NCBI GenBank assembly: GCA_012512855.1
Contig: JAAZDK010000150.1
Span: forward strand, 1-36,954
DNA from: Clostridiales bacterium
Lineage (GTDB): Bacteria; Bacillota; Clostridia; Lachnospirales; Lachnospiraceae
Reading direction: 5' to 3'
DNA: 36,954 bases
The notes beneath the pieces are model-generated. The model was not told where the DNA came from. It saw nothing but the letters and a program-made list of their open reading frames with translations, and made no database searches. The position numbers were made by a program, and so were the translations under genes. The first letter of the stretch is position 1; every line of letters begins with the position of its first letter. Of the stretch, positions 16,503 to 26,125 are shown one piece after another.

Positions 16503-16695
16503 TATATAAATCAAACCACAGCTTTTTATGTAAAATAAACAAATATCTGTATCCATTATATTCAATTCATAAAATCAGGATACTTGTGTTTTTTAAAATA
16601 GTATAAAATGAGATTATTTTTTAGGTAAAAGTATGCTAACTTTATCATAAAATGCAAAAAAGTTGCAATTATTTGGTGTTTTTTATGAAATATTA

Positions 16696-16724
16696 TTCAC
16701 ATTTTGTAAGTTATATGATATAAT
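16696..16724 (+). promoter_or_regulatory. spoVG: Probable sigma-A promoter of spoVG
   Basis: TTCACA (16696-16701), a 17-bp spacer and a perfect TATAAT (16719-16724), giving a leader of about 135 nt. Confidence 0.6.
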
Positions 16725-16865
16725 CCTTTTCACAGGAATAGTAATAAATATAAATTATTGTTTGTTTGAATTAGGTTAGTGCTTACAGCGTGGAAAGTAG
16801 TACTAGACTGACCAGCTTTCTAAATAACATAACCAAAGATACTATGACAGAAGGGGGACCATACC

Positions 16866-17183
16866 ATGCAAATTACCGACGTGCGCGTACGTAAGGTGAG
16901 TAAGGAAGGCAAGATGAAGGCTGTTGTTTCAATTACTATTGATAACGAGTTTGTGGTACACGATATTAAAGTAATTGAAGGCGATAAGGGCTTATTCATT
17001 GCTATGCCTAGCAGAAAAGCCGGAGACGGTGAATATAGGGATATTGCTCATCCTATTAATTCCGATACTAGGGATAAGATACAAAGAATTATCCTTGAGA
17101 AGTACGAAGCAGTTCTTCAGACTGAAGAAGAGGATGTACAAGCACCGGAAGAAAAGACAGAGAATGCAGCTGAAGAACAATAA
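16866..17183 (+). CDS. spoVG: Septation / sporulation regulator SpoVG
   Basis: 105 aa. SpoVG is a small nucleic-acid-binding regulator affecting septation, sporulation and, in other Firmicutes, virulence and metabolism. The family core [11 protein letters not shown]...[35 protein letters not shown] is present and complete through about residue 80, including the YRDIAHPIN motif. The last ~20 residues are a Glu-rich tail, as is usual and variable in the family. AGGGGGACC lies close upstream of the ATG. It is monocistronic, with its own sigma-A-like promoter and a strong terminator. The neighbourhood with prs, pth and mfd matches the Bacillus order in part. Confidence 0.96.
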   Translation: MQITDVRVRKVSKEGKMKAVVSITIDNEFVVHDIKVIEGDKGLFIAMPSRKAGDGEYRDIAHPINSDTRDKIQRIILEKYEAVLQTEEEDVQAPEEKTENAAEEQ

Positions 17184-17197
17184 GGGTGGTATGATGA

Positions 17198-17226
17198 AAA
17201 GGAAGCAGCCAGAGGCTGCTTCCTTT
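17198..17226. terminator. spoVG terminator, between convergent genes
   Basis: A perfect 13-bp stem AAAGGAAGCAGCC/GGCTGCTTCCTTT (17198-17210 with 17214-17226), loop AGA. It stands between spoVG and the convergent GH95 gene and can serve both. Confidence 0.85.
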
Positions 17227-17304
17227 CATATATGCTCATAACTATACTTGTAACATTTCAGCTCATAAATATTTTATTTGCTTCATGCTCTATTTGTGTG
17301 TTTC

Positions 17305-19629
17305 CTACGCTTCAATAAGGTATGCTGCCTCATCTGTGATTTCAAAGCTTATCAGCTCATTGCCAAGGTCTGTTAGATCAATTACCCGGCCGTTGCATCT
17401 GACAGTATAGGCCTGGGCGTTCCTTAACCTGAGCGTTACCTTTCTGGCTCCTGATGCAAGGGATTTGATCACAGCCCTTGTTAATTTGCCCTTATTCCAT
17501 TCTATATCCAGTTCATAATTTCCTCTTGCCCTAAGTCCGGTAATAAAGCCTTCCGGCCACTCGTATGGCAGTGCCGGCAAAAGATGTATAACTCCGTTTA
17601 TGCTTTGAAGAAGCATCTCTGTGATGCCTGCTGTAGCTCCGAAATTGCCGTCAATCTGGAAGGGAGGATGGGCATCAAAGAGATTTGGATAGGTTGACTT
17701 GGCAAGGATGGTCTGGACATATTTATGGGCGCTTTCAGCATCCCAAAGTCTGGCGAACATATTGATAATCCAGGCGCAGCTCCAGCCGGTATGGCCTCCG
17801 CCGTGGCTAAGCCTTCTCTCAAGGGTCCTTTTTGCCGCCAGAGCAAGTTCGGGTGTCTTATCCGGTGATATTTCGCTTGAAGGATGCAGGGCAAACAGAT
17901 GGGATATATGCCTGTGCCCTATCTCGACCTCCTCATAATCCTCCGCCCATTCCTTGATGGTGCCGTTTTTGCCGATTTCCAGTTCCGGCAGCCTCTTCAT
18001 AAGACTCGCAAGCTCCCGGGCAAATTCGCCATCAAGGCCGAGGATATCAGCCGTCTTAATTGCCGAGGAAAACAGTGCCCTGAGAATGGAGCTGTCCATG
18101 GTGGGGCCTGCGCATATGGCTGTTATTGTTCCGTCCTCTGTCTTGTAGGTGTTTTCCGGTGATAGGCTGGGGCAGGTGATAAGCCTGCCTTTACTGTCCT
18201 CCACAAGATAATCCAGGAAAAATTCGCATGCCTCCTTCATGGTGGGATAAGCCTTTGCCAGAAAATCCTTATCCAGCGAAAATTCATATCTGTCCCAGAG
18301 ATGCAGGCAGAGCCAGGCGGCTCCCATTACCCAATAGGTAGAGGTAGGCCAGTTATCCTGTGGAGAGGCATCTCCCCATATATTGGTGTTGTGATGGGCG
18401 GCAAAGCCTCTGCAACCATACATTTTGTCGGCAATTATGCGGCCATGCTCCTTAAGCTTTTCAATCAGCCTGAAAAGGGGCTCATGGCATTCGGAAAGAT
18501 TGCACTGCTCCGCCGGCCAGTAGTTCATCTCAGTGTTGATATTAATGGTGTATCTGCTGCCCCAGGGGGCGTACATTGCATTGTTCCAGATACCCTGCAG
18601 ATTGGCGGGCAGGGCGGAGTCCTGTCTGCTGCTGGATATAAGAAGGTATCTTCCGTACTGGTAATATAAGGCCACCAGGGCATTGTCAATATCCCCCTCT
18701 GCAACCCTTAAAAGCCTTTCATTGGTCGGAATAAAGTCGTAGAGCCTGTCCTCACCCAGACTAAAGTCCACTCTGCCAAACAGGTGGCCGTATTCGGCCA
18801 TATGGTCGGCTTTTATGGCAGCAAAGCCCTTTTTCTCTGCAGCTTCAATTCGCTCTATACAAGCTTTTTCAGGGTCGGCTGTATTATAATCCGTAGCTGC
18901 GGCAAAATATAAGATCAGGCTGGAGGCATTTTCAATCAGCAGCTTGTTGTTTTCTATAGCTGCGCGGCCTTTTTTACCCCATCCGTGGAAGCTGGGTATT
19001 ATCCTTAGCATTGCACAATAGTTTACAGTATTGTCTGCACAGCTACCCTTCATAAGCAGGGACAGGGGCAGACTGCCCTCGGCAAGACTGAAGCTTTCCG
19101 GCCTGTCCAGTGTTGCCTCAAGGGTAATGTTCATTCCCTCGCTGGAGCTCATGCTCATTGCCAGGCAATTATCCACTGCACTTATCAGGCTTTCTATCCG
19201 GTAGGTTACACCTGCAATGCAGTATCTGACCCTTGATATGGCACTGGCTAAGTCAAGCTCCCTCCTATAGCTGTGAAATGCTGCCTGCCTGCCATCACCA
19301 TAGCTGAAGCTGAGTCTGATATTGCCCAGGGTCTGATAGGAGCCCTGATTATTGCCCTCGTAAGCAGCTTTGGCCAGTTCGCCTGCCTGTGCCAGATTCC
19401 CTTTGAGGATAGCCTGGCGAGTTGCCTCAACCAGCTCCCTGGCTTTGGGGTTTACATATCTGTTTGCTCCTGCGCTCCATACGGTTTCTTCATTAACCTG
19501 AATGGTTTCATTAAAGGGATTTCCGAAAACCATTGCACCCAATTTACCGTTTCCAAGAGGCAGGGCTTCAATCCATTCTGTTGCCGGAGTGTTATACCAC
19601 AGCTTCAGCTTTTTATTGCTTAAATTCAT
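17305..19629 (-). CDS. GH95 family glycoside hydrolase (alpha-L-fucosidase type)
   Basis: 774 aa with no signal peptide, so a cytoplasmic enzyme acting on imported oligosaccharides. GH95 enzymes cleave alpha-1,2-fucose or alpha-L-galactose with inversion. The N-terminal domain opens with WYNTPATEWIEALPLGNGKLGAMVFG and NEETVWSAG, the GH95 hallmark. In the (alpha/alpha)6 core all catalytic positions are seen: HHNTNIWGD with Asn414 and Asn416, SLSPEN with Glu492 as acid, and QIDGNFG with Asp660. ATG 19629 is preferred, with AAGGG about 12 nt upstream; an in-frame TTG at 19641 sits against that site. It is monocistronic. No transporter or other fucose-pathway gene is adjacent, so substrate supply is encoded elsewhere. 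Confidence 0.9.
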   Translation of the reverse strand: MNLSNKKLKLWYNTPATEWIEALPLGNGKLGAMVFGNPFNETIQVNEETVWSAGANRYVNPKARELVEATRQAILKGNLAQAGELAKAAYEGNNQGSYQTLGNIRLSFSYGDGRQAAFHSYRRELDLASAISRVRYCIAGVTYRIESLISAVDNCLAMSMSSSEGMNITLEATLDRPESFSLAEGSLPLSLLMKGSCADNTVNYCAMLRIIPSFHGWGKKGRAAIENNKLLIENASSLILYFAAATDYNTADPEKACIERIEAAEKKGFAAIKADHMAEYGHLFGRVDFSLGEDRLYDFIPTNERLLRVAEGDIDNALVALYYQYGRYLLISSSRQDSALPANLQGIWNNAMYAPWGSRYTININTEMNYWPAEQCNLSECHEPLFRLIEKLKEHGRIIADKMYGCRGFAAHHNTNIWGDASPQDNWPTSTYWVMGAAWLCLHLWDRYEFSLDKDFLAKAYPTMKEACEFFLDYLVEDSKGRLITCPSLSPENTYKTEDGTITAICAGPTMDSSILRALFSSAIKTADILGLDGEFARELASLMKRLPELEIGKNGTIKEWAEDYEEVEIGHRHISHLFALHPSSEISPDKTPELALAAKRTLERRLSHGGGHTGWSCAWIINMFARLWDAESAHKYVQTILAKSTYPNLFDAHPPFQIDGNFGATAGITEMLLQSINGVIHLLPALPYEWPEGFITGLRARGNYELDIEWNKGKLTRAVIKSLASGARKVTLRLRNAQAYTVRCNGRVIDLTDLGNELISFEITDEAAYLIEA

Positions 19630-20171
19630 AGTGTACACCAACCCTTCATATTTTTAATTTATCCTATAGGGATTAAAAGCAGCAGGGCTTCTGCTGCAGC
19701 TTAATCTAAAAGCTAAAAGCATAACAATAATACATAATAATTCATAACAGTAAAAATATTGTAATAGCGCATATAAAGGATTTCAAATTTTGCACAATTA
19801 ACCGGTATGATTAGCTTATGCTTATGTCAATTATAAATAATTAATGAAGTATTTACAATATTCTTATCCGACATATGCGCCGGAGCTGCCGAAAGTGTTG
19901 GATTTTAAGAAGGATGCTGCAGGTATTGGATTTTCGGAAAGCTTTTCAGGTGTTGGATTTTGAAATGGTGCAGAAAGTGTGTTAAGATTTTATTGCGCCG
20001 AGATATTGAAATATAATATTATATCATATAGACTTTACTATTAGAGTCTGACAAAAATAAAGCGCGTAGTCGTTTTTGGCGACTTATCTAAAAAGGATGG
20101 CCTGCCTTATAATAAATCTTATAAGTTAATATAGATGATTCAGATTATATAGAATGGAAGGATTTTATAAA
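19630..20171. other. Divergent GH95-pth intergenic region
   Basis: 542 bp. It contains a hairpin GCAGCAG/CTGCTGC (19679-19697), a degenerate ~28-bp tandem repeat (19895-19990) and small stems AGACT/AGTCT (near 20029-20048) and GTCG/CGAC (near 20068-20083). No gene is supported. Confidence 0.45.
19895..19990. repeat. Degenerate ~28-bp tandem repeat
   Basis: The core GTGTTGGATTTT occurs at 19895-19906, as GTATTGGATTTT at 19923-19934, again at 19950-19961, and in decayed form (GTGTTAAGATTTT) near 19978. Spacing is 27-28 bp. It is noncoding on the plus strand. Confidence 0.55.
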
Positions 20172-20744
20172 ATGTATATAATAGTCGGTTTGGGAAATCC
20201 GGAAAGGGAGCATCAGGCTACCAGGCACAACATCGGATGGGATGCGATTACAAGATTGTCTGATGATTTCAATATTACCTTAAACAGCAGAAAGCATAAG
20301 GCTATCTGTGGTAGTGGTATGATAGAGGGCGAGAAGGTTTTGCTGGCCCAGCCCCTGACCTATATGAATCTAAGCGGTCTGTGTGTAAGAGAGCTGGTGG
20401 ATTATTATAAAATAAGCCTGGATCAGCTTATTGTCATATATGATGATATTAATCTTGAGCCTGGGCAGCTGCGCATCCGTAAAAAGGGAAGCGCAGGCGG
20501 CCAAAAGGGCATGAAAAGCATTATTGAGCAGCTTGGTACCGATGAATTTGCCCGTATACGGATAGGTATCGGTGACAAGCCGCCGGGATGGGATCTGGCC
20601 GATTATGTTTTGTCCAGATTTACCAGTGAGGAGCAGCCGGTCATTCGTGAGGCTCTGAAAAATGCATCCGATGCCTGCAGGCTGATTATAAGCTCCGGTA
20701 TAGATGCAGCAATGAACAAATATAATAAAAAGATGAGCGATTAG
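20172..20744 (+). CDS. pth: Peptidyl-tRNA hydrolase
   Basis: 190 aa. Pth releases peptides from peptidyl-tRNA dropped by stalled ribosomes. Motifs: IVGLGNPE (Asn9), RHNIGW (catalytic His19), TYMNLSG (Asn66) and YDDINLEPGQLRIRKKGSAGG (Asp91/92). The usual GGHNG is replaced by GGQKG (Gln111, Lys112), so the conserved Asn that helps bind the tRNA ester is missing; this is the one odd point. Start ATG 20172 is preferred over ATG 20154, because AAGGA stands ~10 nt before it and nothing precedes the other. mfd follows 124 bp later on the same strand, the order also seen in Bacillus, with a small hairpin between. Confidence 0.94.
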   Translation: MYIIVGLGNPEREHQATRHNIGWDAITRLSDDFNITLNSRKHKAICGSGMIEGEKVLLAQPLTYMNLSGLCVRELVDYYKISLDQLIVIYDDINLEPGQLRIRKKGSAGGQKGMKSIIEQLGTDEFARIRIGIGDKPPGWDLADYVLSRFTSEEQPVIREALKNASDACRLIISSGIDAAMNKYNKKMSD

Positions 20745-20758
20745 GATATATAATATAG

Positions 20759-20777
20759 CCCTTTGGCGGCCAAAGGG
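20759..20777 (+). terminator. Hairpin between pth and mfd, weak terminator
   Basis: A perfect 8-bp stem CCCTTTGG/CCAAAGGG with loop CGG, followed by TTAATCTCTTATTTCTATT. The T-tract is broken, so partial read-through to mfd is likely. Confidence 0.5.
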
Positions 20778-20868
20778 TTAATCTCTTATTTCTATTAACA
20801 GGAAAATTTTTCAAATTAACTCACGGATAAAACCAGATTATCAAGACCTTTTACAGGAGGATATGCCG

Positions 20869-23800
20869 GTGAAAACCTTTACTGCCCCCTTGTTGGAACT
20901 TAAGGAATTTAACGATATCAGGGAAAATATAAAAATGAAAGCTTTTCCGGTACAGGTTACCGGTTGTATAGATTCGCAAAAATGCCATCTGATTCATGGA
21001 CTTGCCGGGGATTTCAGATACAGGGTTATTGTTACCTATAATGAAGTAAAGGCCAAGGAAATTTATGAGGACTATCGCCTTTATGACAGGGATGTTTTAA
21101 TATATCCTGCCAAGGATTTCATTTTCTACAGCGCCGACATAAGGGGCAATGCCATAGTCAGGGACCGCCTGAGGGTGTTGAAAAGACTGATTGAAGGTAA
21201 GGCTTCAACCATCATTGTTACGCTGGATGGCGGTATGGACAGGCTGCTGCCTCTTGAGCAGATTAAGGAGCGCATTCTGACGGTTACGCAAAGCACTATA
21301 TTAAAGCAGCAGGAGTTTATATCCGACCTCGTTCATCTTGGTTATGTAAGGCAGGCCCAGGTGGAGGCACCGGGTGAGTTTGCTGTAAGAGGCGGTATTA
21401 TTGACATTTTCCCTCTAACTGAGGAGGCCCCCTACCGTATAGAGCTGTGGGGGGACGAGATTGACTCCATACGAATTTTCGATGTCAGCAGCCAGCGTTC
21501 AATTGAGCAGGCCGACAGCCTGACCATATATCCGGCAGCAGAGGTTATTCCGGATGAAGAGCGGATAAGGGCAGGTCTTAAAAGGATTGAAGAGGAAGAG
21601 AAAAAATACTATAAGAGCCTGCGGGATCAGTTTAAGACTGAGGAAGCCGCCCGCATTCATTCCATAATCAATGAATTCAGGGAAGAGCTGGAGTCCCATC
21701 AGGCCTATGTGACGCTGGAGAGCTTCATTAATTATTTTTATGATAGGACAATGAGCTTTTTTGAGTATTTCAGCAATGAGGATACGATCTTCTTTCTGGA
21801 TGAGCCCGGACGCCTGATTGAAAAAGGGGAGGCGGTAGAGACCGAGTTCCGTGAGGGAATGATTGGCCGTATTGAAAAGGGCTATATTCTTCCCGGCCAG
21901 ATGGACGTTATATATAGCCATAAGGAAGTAATGAGCCTGCTGGCAGGCAAAAACAGTATCCTGATAAGCACCATGGAGGCTAAAAACAGCTTAATTTCTC
22001 CAAAAAAGAAATGCCATTTTACCGTACAGACGGTTGCCTCCTATCATAAGAATTTCGATATCCTTGTTAAGGACCTTGAACACTGGAAGAGGAACAAATA
22101 CCGGGTTATTCTGCTGTCGGGCTCCAGGACAAGGGCCATGCGTTTAAGTGAGGATTTGAGGGATTTTAACCTGAACGCATTTTACAGCGAGGATATGGAC
22201 AGGGTATTGCAGGGTGGAGAGATTATGGTGGCCTATGGCAATTTAAAAAGAGGCTTCGAATATCCTCTGATTAAATTTGTCATAATCTCGGAAAGCGATA
22301 TCTTCGGTACGGAAAAGAAGAAAAAGCGCAAAAAGTCCGCTTATGAGGGCAGCAAAATTCACAGCTTTTCTGATCTGACTCCCGGCGATTATGTGGTTCA
22401 TGAAAACCATGGTCTGGGTATATACAGAGGCATTGAAAAGATTGAAGTAGACAAGATTACGAAGGATTATATTAAAATAGAATATGGTGGCGGAGGCGTG
22501 TTGTATGTTCCTGCAACAGGCCTTGATGTGATTCAGAAATATTCCGGCTCGGAAGGAAGAAAGCCCAAGATCAACAAGCTAAACTCCATTGAGTGGAAGA
22601 ATACAAAGGCCAGGGTTAAGGGAGCGGTTAAGGAAATTGCCAAGGAGCTGGTGGAGCTTTATGCTCAAAGGCAGGCAAAGGAGGGCTTTGCGTTCAGCCC
22701 CGATACCGTATGGCAGAAGGAATTTGAGGAAGCATTTCCTTATGAGGAAACAGAGGATCAGCTTGCGGCAATAGAAGCCGTCAAAAAAGATATGGAAAGC
22801 AAAAAGATCATGGATCGTCTAATATGCGGAGATGTCGGATACGGCAAGACGGAGGTTGCCATAAGGGCAGCCTTTAAGGCTGTGTCCGACGGCAAGCAGG
22901 TGGTCTTTTTGGTGCCCACCACTATCCTTGCCCAGCAGCATTATAATACCCTGGTTCAGAGAATGATGGATTATCCTATAAGTATTGATGTGCTTTCCCG
23001 TTTCAGAACGGCTGCTGAGCAAAAGAAAATAATAGAAAGGCTTAAAAAGGGCAGCCTGGACATAGTGGTGGGAACCCACCGGGTACTGTCCTCCGATGTA
23101 AAGTTTAAAAACCTTGGCCTGCTTATTGTTGATGAGGAGCAGCGCTTCGGTGTGACCCATAAGGAAAAGATCAAACAGCTGAAGAAGGATGTGGATGTGC
23201 TTACCCTGACCGCCACACCTATACCCAGGACCCTTCATATGAGCCTGGTGGGCATAAGGGACATGAGCATTCTTGATGTTCCTCCGGTTGACAGGCTGCC
23301 AATACAGACCTATGTACTGGAGCATAATGATGAAATTATCCGGGAGGCAATCAGCAGGGAGCTGGCCAGGGACGGACAGGTTTATTATGTCTATAACCGG
23401 GTAAACGGAATCGATGAGGTGGCGGATAAGGTGGCAAGGCTTGTGCCTGAGGCAAATGTTGCCTATGCCCATGGCCAGATGAATGAGCGTACACTTGAAA
23501 AAATCATGTTTGAATTTATTTCGGGTGAAATAGACGTACTGGTTTCAACAACAATTATTGAAACGGGCCTGGACATTTCCAATGTCAACACCATTATTAT
23601 TGATGATGCCGACAGGCTGGGCCTGTCCCAGCTATATCAGCTGAGAGGAAGAGTGGGCCGTTCCAACCGGACAGCATATGCCTTCCTTATGTACCGAAGG
23701 GACAAGATGCTTAAGGAGGTGGCCGAAAAAAGGCTCCATGCCATTAAGGAGTTTACCGAATTGGGCAGCGGCTTCAAGATTGCCATGCGGGACTTGGAAA

Positions 23801-24402
23801 TCAGGGGAGCCGGCAACCTTCTTGGCGCTGAGCAAAGCGGCCATATGGAGGCTGTAGGCTATGACTTGTACTGCAAGATGCTCAATGACGCCATTAAATC
23901 CCTCAAGGGAGATATGGTGGATGAGGAAGCATTTGAAACCACTGTGGACATGGATATAGATGCATACATTCCTGCTTCATATATAAAAAATGAGATGCAA
24001 AAGCTTGACATTTACAAGAGAATTGCTGATATTGAGAATGAAGAGGAAATGATGGATATGCAGGAGGAGCTGATCGATCGTTTTGGCGATATGCCTGCTG
24101 CGGTAAATAATTTGCTGCACATTGCCCTGATTAAGGCCCTTTGCCATCAGGCTTATGTAATAGCCCTGTCGCAAAAGGGGAATGATGTCAGGCTGATGAT
24201 GTATCCGAAGGCAAAGCTCGCGATAGAAAATATACCGGAGCTGGTGACACGATATAAAGGAAGGCTTAAATTTATTCCCCAGCCTGAGCCATGCTTTGAA
24301 TACAAGCTGCCTGCCGCTAACAAGGGCAAATCCGAAGTCCACGCAAGCTTTGAATATATAAAGGCCCTTCTTGAGGATATAAAAGCCCTGAGGCAGGAGT
24401 AG
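20869..24402 (+). CDS. mfd: Transcription-repair coupling factor
   Basis: 1,177 aa, full length. Mfd removes RNA polymerase stalled at DNA damage and recruits UvrA. In order: a UvrB-like N-terminal module (about 1-340), the RNA-polymerase-interaction domain beginning DLTPGDYVVHENHGLGIYRG (about 500-560), a RecG-like translocase with ICGDVGYGKTEVAIRAA (Walker A, about 650), IVDEEQRFG (DEEQ box) and TATPIPRTLHMS, then GRVGRSNRTAYAF (motif VI), and the C-terminal autoinhibitory UvrA-binding domain. GTG 20869 is chosen: AGGAGG ends 8 nt before it but only 2 nt before ATG 20863. It follows pth and precedes the parvulin lipoprotein gene. Confidence 0.97.
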   Translation: MKTFTAPLLELKEFNDIRENIKMKAFPVQVTGCIDSQKCHLIHGLAGDFRYRVIVTYNEVKAKEIYEDYRLYDRDVLIYPAKDFIFYSADIRGNAIVRDRLRVLKRLIEGKASTIIVTLDGGMDRLLPLEQIKERILTVTQSTILKQQEFISDLVHLGYVRQAQVEAPGEFAVRGGIIDIFPLTEEAPYRIELWGDEIDSIRIFDVSSQRSIEQADSLTIYPAAEVIPDEERIRAGLKRIEEEEKKYYKSLRDQFKTEEAARIHSIINEFREELESHQAYVTLESFINYFYDRTMSFFEYFSNEDTIFFLDEPGRLIEKGEAVETEFREGMIGRIEKGYILPGQMDVIYSHKEVMSLLAGKNSILISTMEAKNSLISPKKKCHFTVQTVASYHKNFDILVKDLEHWKRNKYRVILLSGSRTRAMRLSEDLRDFNLNAFYSEDMDRVLQGGEIMVAYGNLKRGFEYPLIKFVIISESDIFGTEKKKKRKKSAYEGSKIHSFSDLTPGDYVVHENHGLGIYRGIEKIEVDKITKDYIKIEYGGGGVLYVPATGLDVIQKYSGSEGRKPKINKLNSIEWKNTKARVKGAVKEIAKELVELYAQRQAKEGFAFSPDTVWQKEFEEAFPYEETEDQLAAIEAVKKDMESKKIMDRLICGDVGYGKTEVAIRAAFKAVSDGKQVVFLVPTTILAQQHYNTLVQRMMDYPISIDVLSRFRTAAEQKKIIERLKKGSLDIVVGTHRVLSSDVKFKNLGLLIVDEEQRFGVTHKEKIKQLKKDVDVLTLTATPIPRTLHMSLVGIRDMSILDVPPVDRLPIQTYVLEHNDEIIREAISRELARDGQVYYVYNRVNGIDEVADKVARLVPEANVAYAHGQMNERTLEKIMFEFISGEIDVLVSTTIIETGLDISNVNTIIIDDADRLGLSQLYQLRGRVGRSNRTAYAFLMYRRDKMLKEVAEKRLHAIKEFTELGSGFKIAMRDLEIRGAGNLLGAEQSGHMEAVGYDLYCKMLNDAIKSLKGDMVDEEAFETTVDMDIDAYIPASYIKNEMQKLDIYKRIADIENEEEMMDMQEELIDRFGDMPAAVNNLLHIALIKALCHQAYVIALSQKGNDVRLMMYPKAKLAIENIPELVTRYKGRLKFIPQPEPCFEYKLPAANKGKSEVHASFEYIKALLEDIKALRQE

Positions 24403-24481
24403 ATGCTTATAGATATCGCTTTATGCCGATAAAATATGCATGGCCGGCTGCTTGCGCCATATTCATGAAAGGAGTTATGTG

Positions 24482-25885
24482 ATGTACAAAGGTGGAAAAT
24501 ATCTGATCATCATATTATGCTGTTTGTATGTGTTCCTGTTATCTGCCTGCAGCGGTGAGACAGAGGACAATGAACTGACTAATTATATAGGCAAATCCGT
24601 AAAAAGTCTAGAGAAAAAGACCGGCCTTAAGCTGGAGGAGCAAAGCAATGGAGTATATCTGGCAAAGGATATACTGCAGGTTATGGAAAAGGATAATTCC
24701 ATCATACAGATTACTCTGTTAAAAAAGGCCGAGGATTGTATGGTATATGGCGTTAAGATAGGAATGGGCAAGGAGGATGTGGATGAGCTGCTTAAGGGGG
24801 TTTTCGGCAGCGAAACCACAAGAACGGAAAATAATGAAAATGGTACTGTCATATATTCATATCTCAAGGATGGCAAGGAGCTTTATGTCAGCTATGACAG
24901 CGACAGCAACACCGTGGTACAGCTGTCGTATTTTAAGGCGGACGGCAAAAAGCAGACCGAGGAGATTTTGGAGAATACCGGTGCCGGTGAACTGGTGGCT
25001 ATCATTGGTGATACGAAGGTTTATTATAATGAAGCAATGGTTTATCTTAAATCCGCCCAGGCTAATTATGAGACCGAATACGGAAAAGGAATATGGGATG
25101 TGGACATAAAGGGTGACGGTGTTACCTTTGGCAGGATGCTGAAGAATGAGGTGATGGATCAGATTATTGAGCTAAAAGTAATCCGCCAGGAAGCGCTGAA
25201 GGAGGGCATAGTCCTTGAAGAGGAGGAGATAGCCCAGGCAAATGCTTACGCAAAGGAGCACTTTAACGGCCTTACTTATGAGGACAGGGAAAAATACCAT
25301 ATTACCGAGGAGCTGTTAAGGCAGGTGTATTCGGATAATCTGCTGGCCGAGAAGGTATTTGAAAAAAAGACAATTAATGTTGATACCAGAGTGTCCGATT
25401 ATGAGGCCAGACAGGTGACGGTGCAGCATATACTTATATATAGTACGAGCTTGGACAGTGACGGCAACAGGGTGCCGCTGCCTGCCCAGGAAAGGGATGA
25501 GGCCTACAACAAGGTGCTGGAGCTTTTGAACAGCGCCAGGGAGACAAACGATTTTTACTCCCTGGCAGAAGCAAATACCCAGGCAGAGAAAATTGAATAC
25601 ACCTTTGGCAGGGATAATGCACCCGGGGAATATGCAGATGCCTTTGCAAAGGCCGCTCTTTCTTTGGATACCGGTGATGTTAGCGATATTATCACGACAG
25701 ATTACGGCTGGCATATTATCTATTGTGTAACAGATTACAACGAGGACGCCACAATCCAGGTTAAGGAGGATATTATAGAGAAAAGGCGTTTTGATGAGTT
25801 TGGCAGGATTTTTTCGGAATGGTCAAAGAATTATGAGGTTGTGATAAATAATGAGGTATGGGACGCCATTTCACTTAAGGATTAA
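24482..25885 (+). CDS. PrsA-like parvulin foldase lipoprotein
   Basis: 467 aa. A lipoprotein signal peptide (hydrophobic IIILCCLYVFLLSAC, lipobox LSAC, modified Cys about residue 22) anchors it outside the membrane. Residues ~30-155 hold two similar alpha-beta segments (IGKSVKSLEKKTG... and VKIGMGKEDVDELL...LYVSYDSDSNTVVQLSYF) that recall a BamE/SmpA-like fold. A helical SurA/PrsA-type chaperone region follows (about 165-305), then a PpiC parvulin domain from VTVQHILIYS to GWHIIYCV (about 310-425). PrsA proteins fold secreted proteins at the membrane-wall interface. ATG 24482 is chosen, with AAAGGAG 7 nt upstream; the longer frame from 24440 would bury the signal peptide. It sits 79 bp after mfd on the same strand. 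Confidence 0.88.
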   Translation: MYKGGKYLIIILCCLYVFLLSACSGETEDNELTNYIGKSVKSLEKKTGLKLEEQSNGVYLAKDILQVMEKDNSIIQITLLKKAEDCMVYGVKIGMGKEDVDELLKGVFGSETTRTENNENGTVIYSYLKDGKELYVSYDSDSNTVVQLSYFKADGKKQTEEILENTGAGELVAIIGDTKVYYNEAMVYLKSAQANYETEYGKGIWDVDIKGDGVTFGRMLKNEVMDQIIELKVIRQEALKEGIVLEEEEIAQANAYAKEHFNGLTYEDREKYHITEELLRQVYSDNLLAEKVFEKKTINVDTRVSDYEARQVTVQHILIYSTSLDSDGNRVPLPAQERDEAYNKVLELLNSARETNDFYSLAEANTQAEKIEYTFGRDNAPGEYADAFAKAALSLDTGDVSDIITTDYGWHIIYCVTDYNEDATIQVKEDIIEKRRFDEFGRIFSEWSKNYEVVINNEVWDAISLKD

Positions 25886-25996
25886 AATATATCATTTTTT
25901 GCTTAAGACTGAGGTATTATAGGTCATATTAATAAGCAGTATAAAGCCTGCTGTTAAAAACTGATATGAAGCTATTATAAGAATGTAATTAAAAAT

Positions 25997-26062
25997 AGGC
26001 TGCAGTCAGGCGGATAGAGGGAACTGAAGCTAATCCTGAACCGTTTGCCTGCAGCCTTTGTT
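25997..26062 (+). terminator. Long hairpin after the prsA-like gene
   Basis: AGGCTGCAG/CTGCAGCCT (25997-26005 with 26049-26057) extended inward by CAGGCGG/CCGTTTG (26007-26013 with 26041-26047). It is followed by TTGTTGAT, so the T-tract is weak. Confidence 0.5.
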
Positions 26063-26125
26063 GATCTGTGGAATATTGCTTCACAAATAACGATGTCTAC
26101 CATGTATACGGCATGGATTAAAAGC

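Larger units (their letters stand above)
16405..16865. other. Divergent murC-spoVG control region
   Basis: 461 bp, very AT-rich. It holds the likely murC promoter (16475-16502, minus strand) and the spoVG promoter (16696-16724, plus strand). The spoVG leader of about 135 nt contains a GAAAG/CTTTC stem near 16792-16820. I found no convincing sigma-H promoter, the type known for Bacillus spoVG. Confidence 0.5.

Noticed and set aside
16725-16765. Sigma-H promoter for spoVG
   Set aside because: AGGAATA and GAAT are both present but 27 bp apart, far too wide; a sigma-A match with 17-bp spacing lies just upstream.
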